Source of the DNA: an uncultured Clostridia bacterium
Lineage (GTDB): Bacteria > Bacillota > Clostridia > TANB77 > CAG-508
Direction: 5' to 3'
NCBI GenBank assembly: GCA_934162535.1
Contig: CAKPJC010000002.1
Coordinates: 42,786 to 106,785 of the forward strand
DNA length: 64,000 bases
This document shows, piece by piece, positions 35,034 to 43,164 of this stretch; the stretch's first letter is position 1, and each line of letters begins with the position of its first letter. A model generated the notes under the pieces. It was not told the origin of the DNA. It worked only from the letters and a program-made list of their open reading frames with translations, and did not search any database. The position numbers and the translations under genes were made by a program.

Positions 35034-35060
35034 AAAGTCACTTCATTTGAAGTGACTTTT
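35033..35060. terminator. Bidirectional terminator
   Basis: AAAAGTCACTTCA and TGAAGTGACTTTT form a 13-base stem between convergent feoB and the Cys-cluster gene. Confidence 0.92.
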
Positions 35061-35062
35061 AC

Positions 35063-35599
35063 TTACAATGAACATGGGTAATCTTTATCTAAGAAATATT
35101 TTGCTAGCCTTCCTAGAATGCTTTGGTATGGTTTCCATTGTATACAGCATTCTTTTATGCTGTACATTGAATAACATTGGAAACTTTTTGATGGTATCAA
35201 TGCCTTTCCTCCTAACGGTCTGTCTTCATACCTGAGTTTACATCCTGTTTCTGTCAACAAGATACATGGAGATGACTTAAACTCTAAATCCACGATTTTA
35301 GAGTTTTTGTTTCTTACTCTTAATATAAGTGTTTTGTCTTTTGGCTCTCTTCTTCCATATCCAACAGCATCTATAGATATATATCCTTTTTCAATTTCTT
35401 TTTTTAAGGAACTGAATGAAATATTTGTAAAGTCTGTTGGACTATAGTGACATCCACATTGCTTGCAACACTTTCCATTACATTTTGCACATGTCTCTGG
35501 ATCCGTAGCTTCTTTTTCTGAACTCCGCGAGTGTAAACCATCTAGCCCCGAGTTAAACCATAGGTCTACTAGCTTTTTCATATCATCTAGCATTTCCAT
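35063..35599 (-). CDS. Cys-rich YkgJ-like putative metal-binding protein
   Basis: The product is 178 aa. The Cys cluster CAKCNGKCCKQCGCHYSP is near residues 37-54, with later SSPCILLTETGCKLRYEDRP and FQCYSMYSIKECC. This is the arrangement of the YkgJ (PF03692-type) zinc/iron-binding family, which carries an Fe-S or Zn site; function is unsettled. It is soluble, monocistronic, converges with feoB, and is slightly GC-richer than average. Placement beside an iron transporter is suggestive only. Confidence 0.7.
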   Translation of the reverse strand: MEMLDDMKKLVDLWFNSGLDGLHSRSSEKEATDPETCAKCNGKCCKQCGCHYSPTDFTNISFSSLKKEIEKGYISIDAVGYGRREPKDKTLILRVRNKNSKIVDLEFKSSPCILLTETGCKLRYEDRPLGGKALIPSKSFQCYSMYSIKECCIQWKPYQSILGRLAKYFLDKDYPCSL

Positions 35600-35714
35600 A
35601 GGTATTCCCCCATTTCATTTTTTATTATATTTTGTATATAACAACATATATTATATACCACTTTACATAATTTGTCAAAATTTTATATTTGTTATTTTAC
35701 GTGTTTGTATCATT

Positions 35715-37652
35715 TTAAATTTTACTTTTTATTTCATCTTGAATTTTATTTATAAATTCATCTACTTGCATTTGCCCCATATCTCCTGATTTTCTTGAAC
35801 GTACTGCTACTGCATTTACTTCAACCTCTTTTGCTCCTACTACAAGCATATATGGTACCTTTTCTAATTGGGCTTTTCTTATTTTGTATCCAATTTTTTC
35901 ATTTGATTCATCAACTTCAACTCTAACTTTTATTTGTCTTAGTTTCTGTGCAACTTCTTCTGCATATTCATTTTGTGCATCTGCAATTGGTAAGACCTTT
36001 ACTTGCACCGGTGATAACCATACAGGGAAATTACCTTTTGTTTCTTCAATTAAGAATGAGATAAATCTATCTGATGAACCAAGTACTGCTCTATGAATTA
36101 CTACTGGTCTATGTTCAGAATTATCTTCTCCTATATAGTTTAAATCAAATCTTTCTGGTAAAGCGAAGTCTAATTGGCATGTTGGAATTGTTACATCATG
36201 ATTTAATGCTGTTTTTATTTGGATGTCTATTTTTGGCCCATAAAACGCTGCTTCACCTTCTGCTTCATAAAAGTCAATACTCATGTCTTTTAATATTTCT
36301 CTTAATTGTGCTTCTGCTGTTTCCCACATTTCATCATTATCTATATATTTTTCTTTATTATTTTTATCTCGTAAAGATAATCTATATTTGAATGATTCTT
36401 CTGAAAATCCGAAGTCTTTATGATATACTTCTTTTATTAGCTTCAATACATTTCCAACTTCTTCTTTTATTTGGTCTGGTCTTACAAAAAGGTGTGCATC
36501 ATTTTGACACATTTGTCTAACTCTTTCTAGTCCACATACTGCTCCACTATTCTCATATCTGAAGTCATTTGCAAGTTCTCCAATTCTTATTGGTAAATCT
36601 CTGTATGAACGAGTTTTGCTCTTGTATATTAGCATATGATGTGGACAATTCATTGGCCTTAGTACCATTTCTTCGTTCTCCATTTTCATCGCAGGGAACA
36701 TATCTTCTTTATAATGATCCCAGTGTCCACTTGTTTTATATAACTCTACATTTGCAAGACATGGTGTATATACATGATCATATCCTAATTTGATTTCTTT
36801 GTCTTGAATATATCTTTCTAATATTCTTCTTATTGTTGCACCATGTGGCAAATACATTGGTAGTCCTGACCCAACTAATTCATGTGTCATAAATAATTCT
36901 AGTTCTTTTCCTATTTTTCTGTGGTCTCTTTCTTTTGCTTCTTCAAGTAATCTTAAGTATTCTTCTAATTGGCTTGCTTTTGGATATGAAATAGCATAAA
37001 TTCTTTGTAGCATTTTGTTGTTTTCATTTCCTCTCCAATAAGCTCCTGATGTTGATAATAATTTTACTGCTTTTACTTTTCCAGTACTCATTAAATGTGG
37101 ACCTGCACATAAGTCTGTAAACTCTCCTTGCTTATAAAAAGATAGTATTTCATCTTCTGGTAAGTCTTCTATTAATTCTACTTTATAATTTTCTTTTGCC
37201 TCTTTCATTAATTTTATTGCTTCTTTTCTTGGAAGTTCAAATCTTTCTATCTCTAAGTCTTCTTTTATTATTTTTTTCATTTCTTGTTCTATTTTTTCAA
37301 AATCTTCTTCTGAAAATCTATGTTCTGTATCAAAGTCATAATAAAAACCATTTGCTATTGCTGGTCCTATTGCTAGTTGCACATTCGGATATAGTCTTTT
37401 TATTGCTTGTGCCATAATATGTGCTGTTGTATGCCAATATGCTTTTTTCCCATTTTCACTATTTTCAAATGTGTTTATATTTAATTTGCAATCTTCTTCT
37501 AGTTGAAATCTTAAGTCTTTTACTTCTCCATTTACTTCTCCACATGTTGCCATTCTTGCAAGTCCTTCACTGATCTGTTTTGCAACTTCTAGTATACTTT
37601 GTCCTTTTTCGACCTCTAAAACTTTTCCATCTTTTAATTCTACTCTTATCAT
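35715..37652 (-). CDS. thrS: Threonyl-tRNA synthetase
   Basis: The product is 645 aa. The TGS domain covers 1-60 and the editing/SAD domain (HTTAHIMAQAIKRLYP) about 75-230. The class II catalytic core has motif 2 region RPMNCPHHMLIYKSK and the zinc ligands Cys/His/His in MNCPHHM, with DAHLF. The anticodon-binding domain is the last 100 residues (VQVKVLPIADAQNEYAEEVA). It attaches threonine to tRNA-Thr in the cytoplasm. Full length for the family. A T-box leader and attenuator stand directly upstream, so expression responds to uncharged tRNA-Thr. Confidence 0.98.
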   Translation of the reverse strand: MIRVELKDGKVLEVEKGQSILEVAKQISEGLARMATCGEVNGEVKDLRFQLEEDCKLNINTFENSENGKKAYWHTTAHIMAQAIKRLYPNVQLAIGPAIANGFYYDFDTEHRFSEEDFEKIEQEMKKIIKEDLEIERFELPRKEAIKLMKEAKENYKVELIEDLPEDEILSFYKQGEFTDLCAGPHLMSTGKVKAVKLLSTSGAYWRGNENNKMLQRIYAISYPKASQLEEYLRLLEEAKERDHRKIGKELELFMTHELVGSGLPMYLPHGATIRRILERYIQDKEIKLGYDHVYTPCLANVELYKTSGHWDHYKEDMFPAMKMENEEMVLRPMNCPHHMLIYKSKTRSYRDLPIRIGELANDFRYENSGAVCGLERVRQMCQNDAHLFVRPDQIKEEVGNVLKLIKEVYHKDFGFSEESFKYRLSLRDKNNKEKYIDNDEMWETAEAQLREILKDMSIDFYEAEGEAAFYGPKIDIQIKTALNHDVTIPTCQLDFALPERFDLNYIGEDNSEHRPVVIHRAVLGSSDRFISFLIEETKGNFPVWLSPVQVKVLPIADAQNEYAEEVAQKLRQIKVRVEVDESNEKIGYKIRKAQLEKVPYMLVVGAKEVEVNAVAVRSRKSGDMGQMQVDEFINKIQDEIKSKI

Positions 37653-37665
37653 TTTAATCCCTCCA

Positions 37666-37875
37666 TAAAAAAAACTCCTATAGATTTTTATCTATAGGAG
37701 TGCTTATATAATAACACGGTTCCATCCCTGTTTTTTACTTAATTTGATTTAACGCATCTTACACGTCTAACTTGTTCGCTAGAAATCTAAAGAGTTAGTT
37801 TTCAAATATGTTTTTCAAAATTAGTTTTCAGCCTGTGACTAATTCTCTCTAATGATAACCTATATTTTACTCTTC
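37666..37875 (-). promoter_or_regulatory. T-box riboswitch leader of thrS
   Basis: On the minus strand the leader opens with AAGAGT, which pairs with ACTCTT to close stem I. It contains AGAGAG and GCTG distal-loop elements, a candidate specifier GAA-AACU-A with Thr codon ACU, and the T-box sequence AGGGATGGAACCGTG at 37714-37728. It ends with the attenuator at 37674-37701. Uncharged tRNA-Thr would favour the antiterminator and read-through into thrS. Confidence 0.9.
37674..37701 (-). terminator. T-box attenuator terminator
   Basis: ACTCCTATAGAT and ATCTATAGGAGT form the stem; on the minus strand TTTTTTTT follows, just before the thrS ribosome binding site (GGAGGG). Confidence 0.92.
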
Positions 37876-37877
37876 TC

Positions 37878-38333
37878 TTATATATTTTTATAATATTTTA
37901 CTTTTCTGTATGCATATACTGCAACAACTGCTAATGCTACCATAGCAACACCAAATACTGTGTTTTCAGCTAGTCCTGCTTTTGGTAAATTTGTATTATA
38001 ATTAGTATTCTTGTTTGTATTTGTTCCTGTTGATGTGTTTGTGTTTATTACTGATGTATTTGTATTTGTTCCAGTACTTGTGTTTGTTCCTGTTGATGTA
38101 TTAGTATTAGTACCTGTACTTGTTCCTGTTCCAGTTCCAGTTGATGTTCCAGTACCTGTTCCTGTTGATGTACCTGTGCCTGTACCTGTTGATGTACCAC
38201 TTTCTGTTCCTGTTAAATCATCCATATTTATTGAGTCACTTGTTAACGCAAATGCTTTTCCTGACATAGTAGCAATAACTGCTAAACTTACTACCATCGT
38301 TAATATTGATTGCAATAATTTTTCTTTTTTCAT
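37878..38333 (-). CDS. Secreted Thr/Gly/Asn-repeat protein with LPKAG-type anchor
   Basis: The product is 151 aa. A signal peptide (1 to about 30) precedes about 75 residues of octapeptide-like repeats (TSTGTGTG three times, then TSTGTNTN variants), a likely glycosylated stalk. LPKAG follows, then one membrane helix (NTVFGVAMVALAVVAVYAY) and a basic tail (RKVKYYKNI). LPxxG plus helix plus positive tail is the sortase-signal layout, with Ala in place of the usual Thr, so a variant sortase or a simple membrane anchor. No ligand domain is present; it may be a small surface mucin-like fibre. Confidence 0.75.
   Translation of the reverse strand: MKKEKLLQSILTMVVSLAVIATMSGKAFALTSDSINMDDLTGTESGTSTGTGTGTSTGTGTGTSTGTGTGTSTGTNTNTSTGTNTSTGTNTNTSVINTNTSTGTNTNKNTNYNTNLPKAGLAENTVFGVAMVALAVVAVYAYRKVKYYKNI
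38010..38215 (-). repeat. Tandem 24-base repeats encoding Thr/Gly octapeptides
   Basis: The unit codes for T-S-T-G-T-G-T-G and is repeated three times nearly unchanged, then in Asn-bearing variants. Such tracts often change length by slippage or recombination. Confidence 0.85.
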
Positions 38334-38475
38334 TTCTCTTACCTCTTTCTATATTTATCTATAGTATTTTATACCTTCTATTTATTTATACTATATTTTT
38401 TGTTTTTTTTCAACCCTTTTTTATAAAATTTTATTACTTTTTTTGTTTTGATTTTTTACGTTTTTTCAAACTCGC

Positions 38476-39567
38476 TTATACGTTAAATTTGAACAACACA
38501 ATATCTCCATCTTGCATTATGTAATCTTTTCCTTCTTGTCTAACTAATCCCTTTTCTTTTGCAGATACCATTGAACCCTCTCTGATTAAGTCATCATATG
38601 ATACTATTTCTGCTTTTATAAATCCTCTTTCTATATCTGAATGTATTTTTCCAGCTGCTTTAGGTGCTTTAGTTCCTTTTTTTATCGTCCATGCTCTTAC
38701 TTCTGGTTCTCCTGCTGTTATAAATGACATTAGTCCTAATAAATCATAACTTCTTTTTATTAAAATATCTAGGCCCGATTCTTTTAACCCTAACGCTTCT
38801 AACATTTCTGTTTTATCATTTTCTTCTAGCCCTGAAAGTTCTTCTTCAATTTTTACACATAAAGGTATTACTTCTGCATTTTCTTTTTTGGCATATTCTT
38901 TTACCTGTTTTACTTTTTCATCTTTTTCTGGTTCTGCCATTTGCTCTTCTGATATATTTGCTATATATATTATTGGCTTTGATGTTAATAGAAACATATC
39001 TTTTATTGTGTCTTTTTCGTCATCATTAAGTTCTATTGCTCTTGCTGGAATTCCTTTTTCAAGGTTTGCTTTTACTTTTTCTATTACATCTATTTCAGCT
39101 TGATATTTTTTGTCTGCTTTTAAATTTTTTTTTGCTTTTTCAAGTCTTTTGTCTAGTGTTTCCATATCTGCAAATATTAATTCTAAATTTATTGTTTCTA
39201 TATCACGCAATGGGTTTATGTTTCCATCTACATGTATTACATTTGAATCTTCAAAACATCTAACTACTTGTGCTATTGCATCTACTTCTCTTATATGTGA
39301 TAAAAACTTATTTCCAAGTCCTTCGCCTTTGCTAGCTCCTTTTACTAATCCAGCAATATCTACAAATTCCACTACTGCTTTTGTTACTTTTTGTGGTTTG
39401 TACATTTCTGCTAATTTGTCTATTCTCTCATCTGGAACTGCAACAACTCCTACATTCGGCTCTATCGTGCAAAATGGATAGTTTGCACATTCAGCTCCTG
39501 CTTTTGTTATACTATTAAACATTGTGCTTTTTCCTACATTTGGTAGTCCTACTATTCCTATTTTCAT
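38476..39567 (-). CDS. ychF: Ribosome-binding ATPase YchF (Obg family)
   Basis: The product is 363 aa. G1 is GLPNVGKSTMFNSI at the N-terminus, G3 DIAGLVKGASKGEGLGNKF, and the nucleotide-base motif is the YchF-type NISEEQ rather than NKxD, which favours ATP. A coiled-coil insertion (DKRLEKAKKNLKADKKYQAE) and a C-terminal TGS domain (AWTIKKGTKAPKAAGKIHSD) follow. It binds ribosomes and modulates stress responses. Monocistronic, full length. Confidence 0.97.
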   Translation of the reverse strand: MKIGIVGLPNVGKSTMFNSITKAGAECANYPFCTIEPNVGVVAVPDERIDKLAEMYKPQKVTKAVVEFVDIAGLVKGASKGEGLGNKFLSHIREVDAIAQVVRCFEDSNVIHVDGNINPLRDIETINLELIFADMETLDKRLEKAKKNLKADKKYQAEIDVIEKVKANLEKGIPARAIELNDDEKDTIKDMFLLTSKPIIYIANISEEQMAEPEKDEKVKQVKEYAKKENAEVIPLCVKIEEELSGLEENDKTEMLEALGLKESGLDILIKRSYDLLGLMSFITAGEPEVRAWTIKKGTKAPKAAGKIHSDIERGFIKAEIVSYDDLIREGSMVSAKEKGLVRQEGKDYIMQDGDIVLFKFNV

Positions 39568-39751
39568 TATTATTTTCCTCTCTATTTTTATTGTTTCGTC
39601 TACTTTTTTATTATAACATATTTTTTTGTTTTATTAAATGCTTTTTTATTATTTTTTCACATTTTGTTTTTTATATTCTTTTTATTTTGCATATTTTTTT
39701 CTTTTTTAGGTAAAATATATTATAACAAATATTTTTAGGAGGATTGTCGTT

Positions 39752-39949
39752 ATGAAAACTTTATATAATATTGCTCTTACTTTAGTTATAATAGGTGCAT
39801 TAAATTGGTTACTTATTGGATTATTTAATTTTGATTTAGTTGCTACTTTATTTGGTACTATGAGTGTACTTTCAAGAATAATATATTCTCTAGTTGGAAT
39901 TAGTGGATTAATTTCATTTGGATTATATGGCGTTCTAAATAGAGATTAG
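39752..39949 (+). CDS. Small DUF378 membrane protein
   Basis: The product is 65 aa with two transmembrane helices. NIALTLVIIGALNWLLIGLF carries the DUF378 (YuzA-like) ALNWLxxG signature, and IIYSLVGISGLISFGLYG forms the second helix. GGAGG lies ahead of ATG. It is in the cytoplasmic membrane; function unknown across the family. Monocistronic with its own terminator. Confidence 0.9.
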   Translation: MKTLYNIALTLVIIGALNWLLIGLFNFDLVATLFGTMSVLSRIIYSLVGISGLISFGLYGVLNRD

Positions 39950-39961
39950 ATTTTTGAAAAG

Positions 39962-39990
39962 AAAAATTCACATTCAAACTGTGAATTTTT
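39962..39990 (+). terminator. Terminator of the DUF378 gene
   Basis: AAAAATTCACA and TGTGAATTTTT form the stem, and T residues follow. Confidence 0.9.
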
Positions 39991-40013
39991 TTTACTGATA
40001 ATTAGCTTTTTAG

Positions 40014-40042
40014 TTGACACACCTTAAAAAAAGTAGTATTCT
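40014..40042 (+). promoter_or_regulatory. Promoter of the tRNA-Gln gene
   Basis: Perfect TTGACA at 40014-40019, 17-base spacer, then TATTCT at 40037-40042. The tRNA starts 15 bases later. Confidence 0.75.
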
Positions 40043-40056
40043 ATATATGTATTTAT

Positions 40057-40132
40057 TGGGGTATCGCCAAGTGGTAAGGCAACCGGCTCTGACCCGGTCA
40101 TTTCGTAAGTTCGAATCTTACTACCCCAGCCA
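40057..40132 (+). tRNA. tRNA-Gln (anticodon CUG)
   Basis: The acceptor stem pairs TGGGGTA with TACCCCA, discriminator G, encoded CCA. The D-arm is GCCAAGTGGTAAGGC. The anticodon stem ACCGG/CCGGT encloses loop CTCTGAC with anticodon CTG, reading CAG. The T-arm holds GTTCGAATC. In an AT-rich genome CAG is the minor Gln codon, so this is an accessory isoacceptor with its own strong promoter. Confidence 0.95.
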
Positions 40133-40236
40133 GTAATTAAATATCTGCGAATATTAATGTATTTGAAAGAACATTTGCAGATTTATTTTTTGCCAAAAAA
40201 TGAGATATGCGGTCAACATATCTCTGTGAACATTTT

Positions 40237-40926
40237 TTAATATTGATATTGTTGTATTTCTTTTTCATATTTTCTGTAATTAGGATTATATTTTTCTATT
40301 ATCTCATAAAATCTTTTTCCATGTGATTTGTATTTTAAGTGGCAAAATTCATGCATAACAACATATTCTACTACTTCTCTTTTGTATTGCATTAATTCAG
40401 GATTTATTATAATTGTTTTTTCGTTAGTGCATTTTCCTAATGTGTCTTTCATTCTTTTTATGCAATATTCTTCTGGTGCAATACCTAATTTTATCCTCGT
40501 TTTTTCCATTATTTCTTCTATTTCATTATGTGCTACTTGTTCAAACATTTTATCTATAGCCATTTTTAGTATTTGCTCATTCCCCATTTTTTTGTATTTG
40601 TTTGGTAATGTGATTTTTATTTCTGAATTTTCTTGTAAATTTAATTCAGGTGTTTTTATATTTTTGTATTCAACCTTCACATCGTAATTTCTACCAAGTA
40701 TTTTTACTGTACGCATACTTGAAAGATTTTCTTGTTCATATGCTTTTAATTGATTTAGTATCCAGTTTTTCTTTTCTTGTACTTTTTCTTGTATTTTGTT
40801 TGGTGTAAAATACCATGGTGCATTTACTACAACTTCTCCATTTTGTACTGTTATATATACATCTCTATTTATAGCTTTATTTACTGTATATGTTATTATA
40901 TTATTTTTTCTTTCAAATATGCTCAT
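40237..40926 (-). CDS. YgjP/SprT-like zinc metallopeptidase domain protein
   Basis: The product is 229 aa from ATG 40926, with GGAGG 7 bases ahead. Upstream codons would extend the frame but lack a site. The zinc motif is EYVVMHEFCHLKYKSHGKRF, with HExxH then His; the N-terminal half (VYITVQNGEVVVNAPWYFTP) is the YgjP/DUF45 beta domain. Family members are predicted cytoplasmic metallopeptidases, often near restriction systems; no such system is adjacent here. Substrate unknown. Confidence 0.9.
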   Translation of the reverse strand: MSIFERKNNIITYTVNKAINRDVYITVQNGEVVVNAPWYFTPNKIQEKVQEKKNWILNQLKAYEQENLSSMRTVKILGRNYDVKVEYKNIKTPELNLQENSEIKITLPNKYKKMGNEQILKMAIDKMFEQVAHNEIEEIMEKTRIKLGIAPEEYCIKRMKDTLGKCTNEKTIIINPELMQYKREVVEYVVMHEFCHLKYKSHGKRFYEIIEKYNPNYRKYEKEIQQYQY

Positions 40927-41081
40927 TTCAATACCTCCATCTTTGTTTGAACTTCTGTTCGTTTTTGTTGTATTCATTTTATACTTAATTTTAATTTTTG
41001 TCAATACTTTTCCAAACATTTTTTTGTGTTTTTTATTAGTCTACTATTTTTCATTTTGAATATATTTTAGAGAGGTGTATC

Positions 41082-42134
41082 ATGAAAAAAAATCTCTTCT
41101 TTATTTTAAAATTGAAAGAATTAATTTTACCAACTTTATTAATAGCTTTTACCTGTTGCCTTGTGTTATTCTCAAATACTAATTTAGTTTCTGCTAAAAA
41201 CGGACTTGTTTTATGGGTTAATTCTATAGTTCCAGCTCTATTTCCATTTTTTGTTGCAACAGAATTACTATCACATACGAATTTTACATATTACCTTGGA
41301 AAACTTTTAAATAAATTTATGAAACCTGTTTTTAATGTAAGAGGAGAAGGCAGTTTTGCTTTTATTATGGGACTTTTAAGTGGATACCCTATGGGTGCTA
41401 AAATTGCTGTTAATTTTCGAGAGAAGGGTATTTGTTCAAAAGAAGAATGTGAAAGATTATTGAGTTTTACTAATAATTCTGGTCCACTATTTATCTTGGG
41501 CACTGTTGGAATTGCTATGTTCGGTAATTCAACTATTGGTTTTCTCTTACTATTTACCCATATTCTAGCTTCTATTACAGTTGGTTTTGTTTTTAGATTT
41601 TGGAAATATGATTATAATTCTTCACAAGATACTAGTAATATAAAAAAATTAAATAACTCAAATGATATTAACATATCTAATTTAGGTGGAATTATTGGTA
41701 ATAGTATTACAAGTTCTATTAATACTATTTTATTAATAGGTGGGTTTGTCGTATTATTTTCAGTAATATTGTCTATATTAAAAACAACAAACATTTTATT
41801 TGTCCTTTCTGAATTAATAGAACCACTATTTTTATTTTTTAATATTCCGTCTGAATTTGCTTCTGGCTTTATATCAGGAATATTAGAACTTACAAATGGG
41901 CTAAATATTATTTGTAATATACCTCAGAAAAAGATTTCTATTAATATAATTATTGCATCATTTCTTTTAGGCTTAGGTGGTTTTTCAATATTGTTACAAG
42001 TTTGGAGTACAATATCAAAATCCGACTTATCTATAAAACCATATATTATTGGCAAATTACTGCATGCATGTTTCTCTGCATTTTATACTTATCTTATTTT
42101 GCAAAATTTTGCATTTTTAAATTTTGATTTGTAA
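41082..42134 (+). CDS. ylbJ: Sporulation integral membrane protein YlbJ-like
   Basis: The product is 350 aa with about eight transmembrane segments. The YlbJ signature region is AKNGLVLWVNSIVPALFPFF, then MGLLSGYPMGAKIAVNF and LLSFTNNSGPLFILGTVG. YlbJ is required for spore coat/cortex maturation in Bacillus and resembles nucleoside-transporter-like membrane proteins. Plus strand, GAGAGG-type site ahead of ATG, own terminator. Confidence 0.88.
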   Translation: MKKNLFFILKLKELILPTLLIAFTCCLVLFSNTNLVSAKNGLVLWVNSIVPALFPFFVATELLSHTNFTYYLGKLLNKFMKPVFNVRGEGSFAFIMGLLSGYPMGAKIAVNFREKGICSKEECERLLSFTNNSGPLFILGTVGIAMFGNSTIGFLLLFTHILASITVGFVFRFWKYDYNSSQDTSNIKKLNNSNDINISNLGGIIGNSITSSINTILLIGGFVVLFSVILSILKTTNILFVLSELIEPLFLFFNIPSEFASGFISGILELTNGLNIICNIPQKKISINIIIASFLLGLGGFSILLQVWSTISKSDLSIKPYIIGKLLHACFSAFYTYLILQNFAFLNFDL

Positions 42135-42182
42135 TGTGATAATTTTTTATATAGTTGGATTTATCAAATTGCAATCACATAT

Positions 42183-42229
42183 AAAGAACTACTATGTATA
42201 AAGTTTTTTGCTTTATATAGTAGTTCTTT
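42183..42229. terminator. Bidirectional terminator
   Basis: AAAGAACTACTAT and ATAGTAGTTCTTT pair between convergent ylbJ and the polysaccharide deacetylase gene. Confidence 0.92.
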
Positions 42230-42236
42230 TATATTA

Positions 42237-43139
42237 TTATTTAATTATACTATAAAAATTATCAAATTCAAATCCTCTATCTCTAAAATATGCAATTATT
42301 TGTGGCAACGATTCTGCTGTAGTCATTTTATTTCCTGCATCATGCATAAGGAGTACAACTTTTTTGTGCTCTCCAACTGTTTTTTCAATTTCTTGTAAAA
42401 ATTCCTCTTGTGTTGTGCAACCTGCTGCATCTGAAGTAAGAGAGTTCCAGTCGATATTTAATATTCCATTTTGATTTAATAACTCTTTCGCTTCTTTTTT
42501 TATTGATGCATACTTTCCTCCATAAAATCCTCCTGGAAATCTAAATAGATGTGGATTATAATTCTGATTTCCTGTTGCATTTTTAATTGCTGTAACACTT
42601 CTATTGTATTCGTCAAGTACACTTTGAGGTGATGCGTATATTTGACTATATACATGTGAATATCCATGGCTTGCAATATAATGACCTTCATCATATTCTC
42701 TTTTGACAATCGTAGGATTTAATTCCACTCTACTTCCTAGTAAGAAAAATGTAGCTTTTATATTTTCTGATTTTAGCGTATCTAATATTATTGGTGTAAC
42801 ATTTTTTGATGGTCCATCATCAAATGTCAAAAATACCTTTTTGCTATCAGTAGATTTATATATATCTTCCAAATTTTGTATTCCTTCTTCTGTTAGCTGA
42901 GGAGTTCTCGCTTTTCTGTACGCTTCTTCTTTTGCAAGCTTTTCCTCCTTTTTTGTTTGTTCATCTTTGACTGCTTGTTCATATTGTTTTGAATATGCTA
43001 CATATATTTCTTCATTTAATATTTTTATATATATTTCTCTTATTAATATAACAAATATTATACTTAGTACTACAAAAAATGCTATTATTATTGTATTTCT
43101 TATATTTTTATATTTTCTCCTTATTGATATCAAGTCCAT
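42237..43139 (-). CDS. Membrane-anchored polysaccharide deacetylase (NodB fold)
   Basis: The product is 300 aa. One N-terminal transmembrane helix (NTIIIAFFVVLSIIFVILI) anchors a periplasm-facing coiled stalk. The NodB domain has TFDDGPS (catalytic Asp and metal Asp), SHGYSHVYS (two metal His), LFRFPGG and LLMHDAG. It removes N-acetyl groups from GlcNAc or MurNAc of peptidoglycan, protecting the wall from lysozyme. Monocistronic or led by metG 25 bases upstream. Confidence 0.95.
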   Translation of the reverse strand: MDLISIRRKYKNIRNTIIIAFFVVLSIIFVILIREIYIKILNEEIYVAYSKQYEQAVKDEQTKKEEKLAKEEAYRKARTPQLTEEGIQNLEDIYKSTDSKKVFLTFDDGPSKNVTPIILDTLKSENIKATFFLLGSRVELNPTIVKREYDEGHYIASHGYSHVYSQIYASPQSVLDEYNRSVTAIKNATGNQNYNPHLFRFPGGFYGGKYASIKKEAKELLNQNGILNIDWNSLTSDAAGCTTQEEFLQEIEKTVGEHKKVVLLMHDAGNKMTTAESLPQIIAYFRDRGFEFDNFYSIIK

Positions 43140-43164
43140 TTTTCCACCTTTAATTTTAATAATT

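Noticed and set aside
38010..38215. Possible CRISPR-like array
   Set aside because: The repeats are in-frame codon repeats of a surface protein with no spacers between them and no cas genes in the window.
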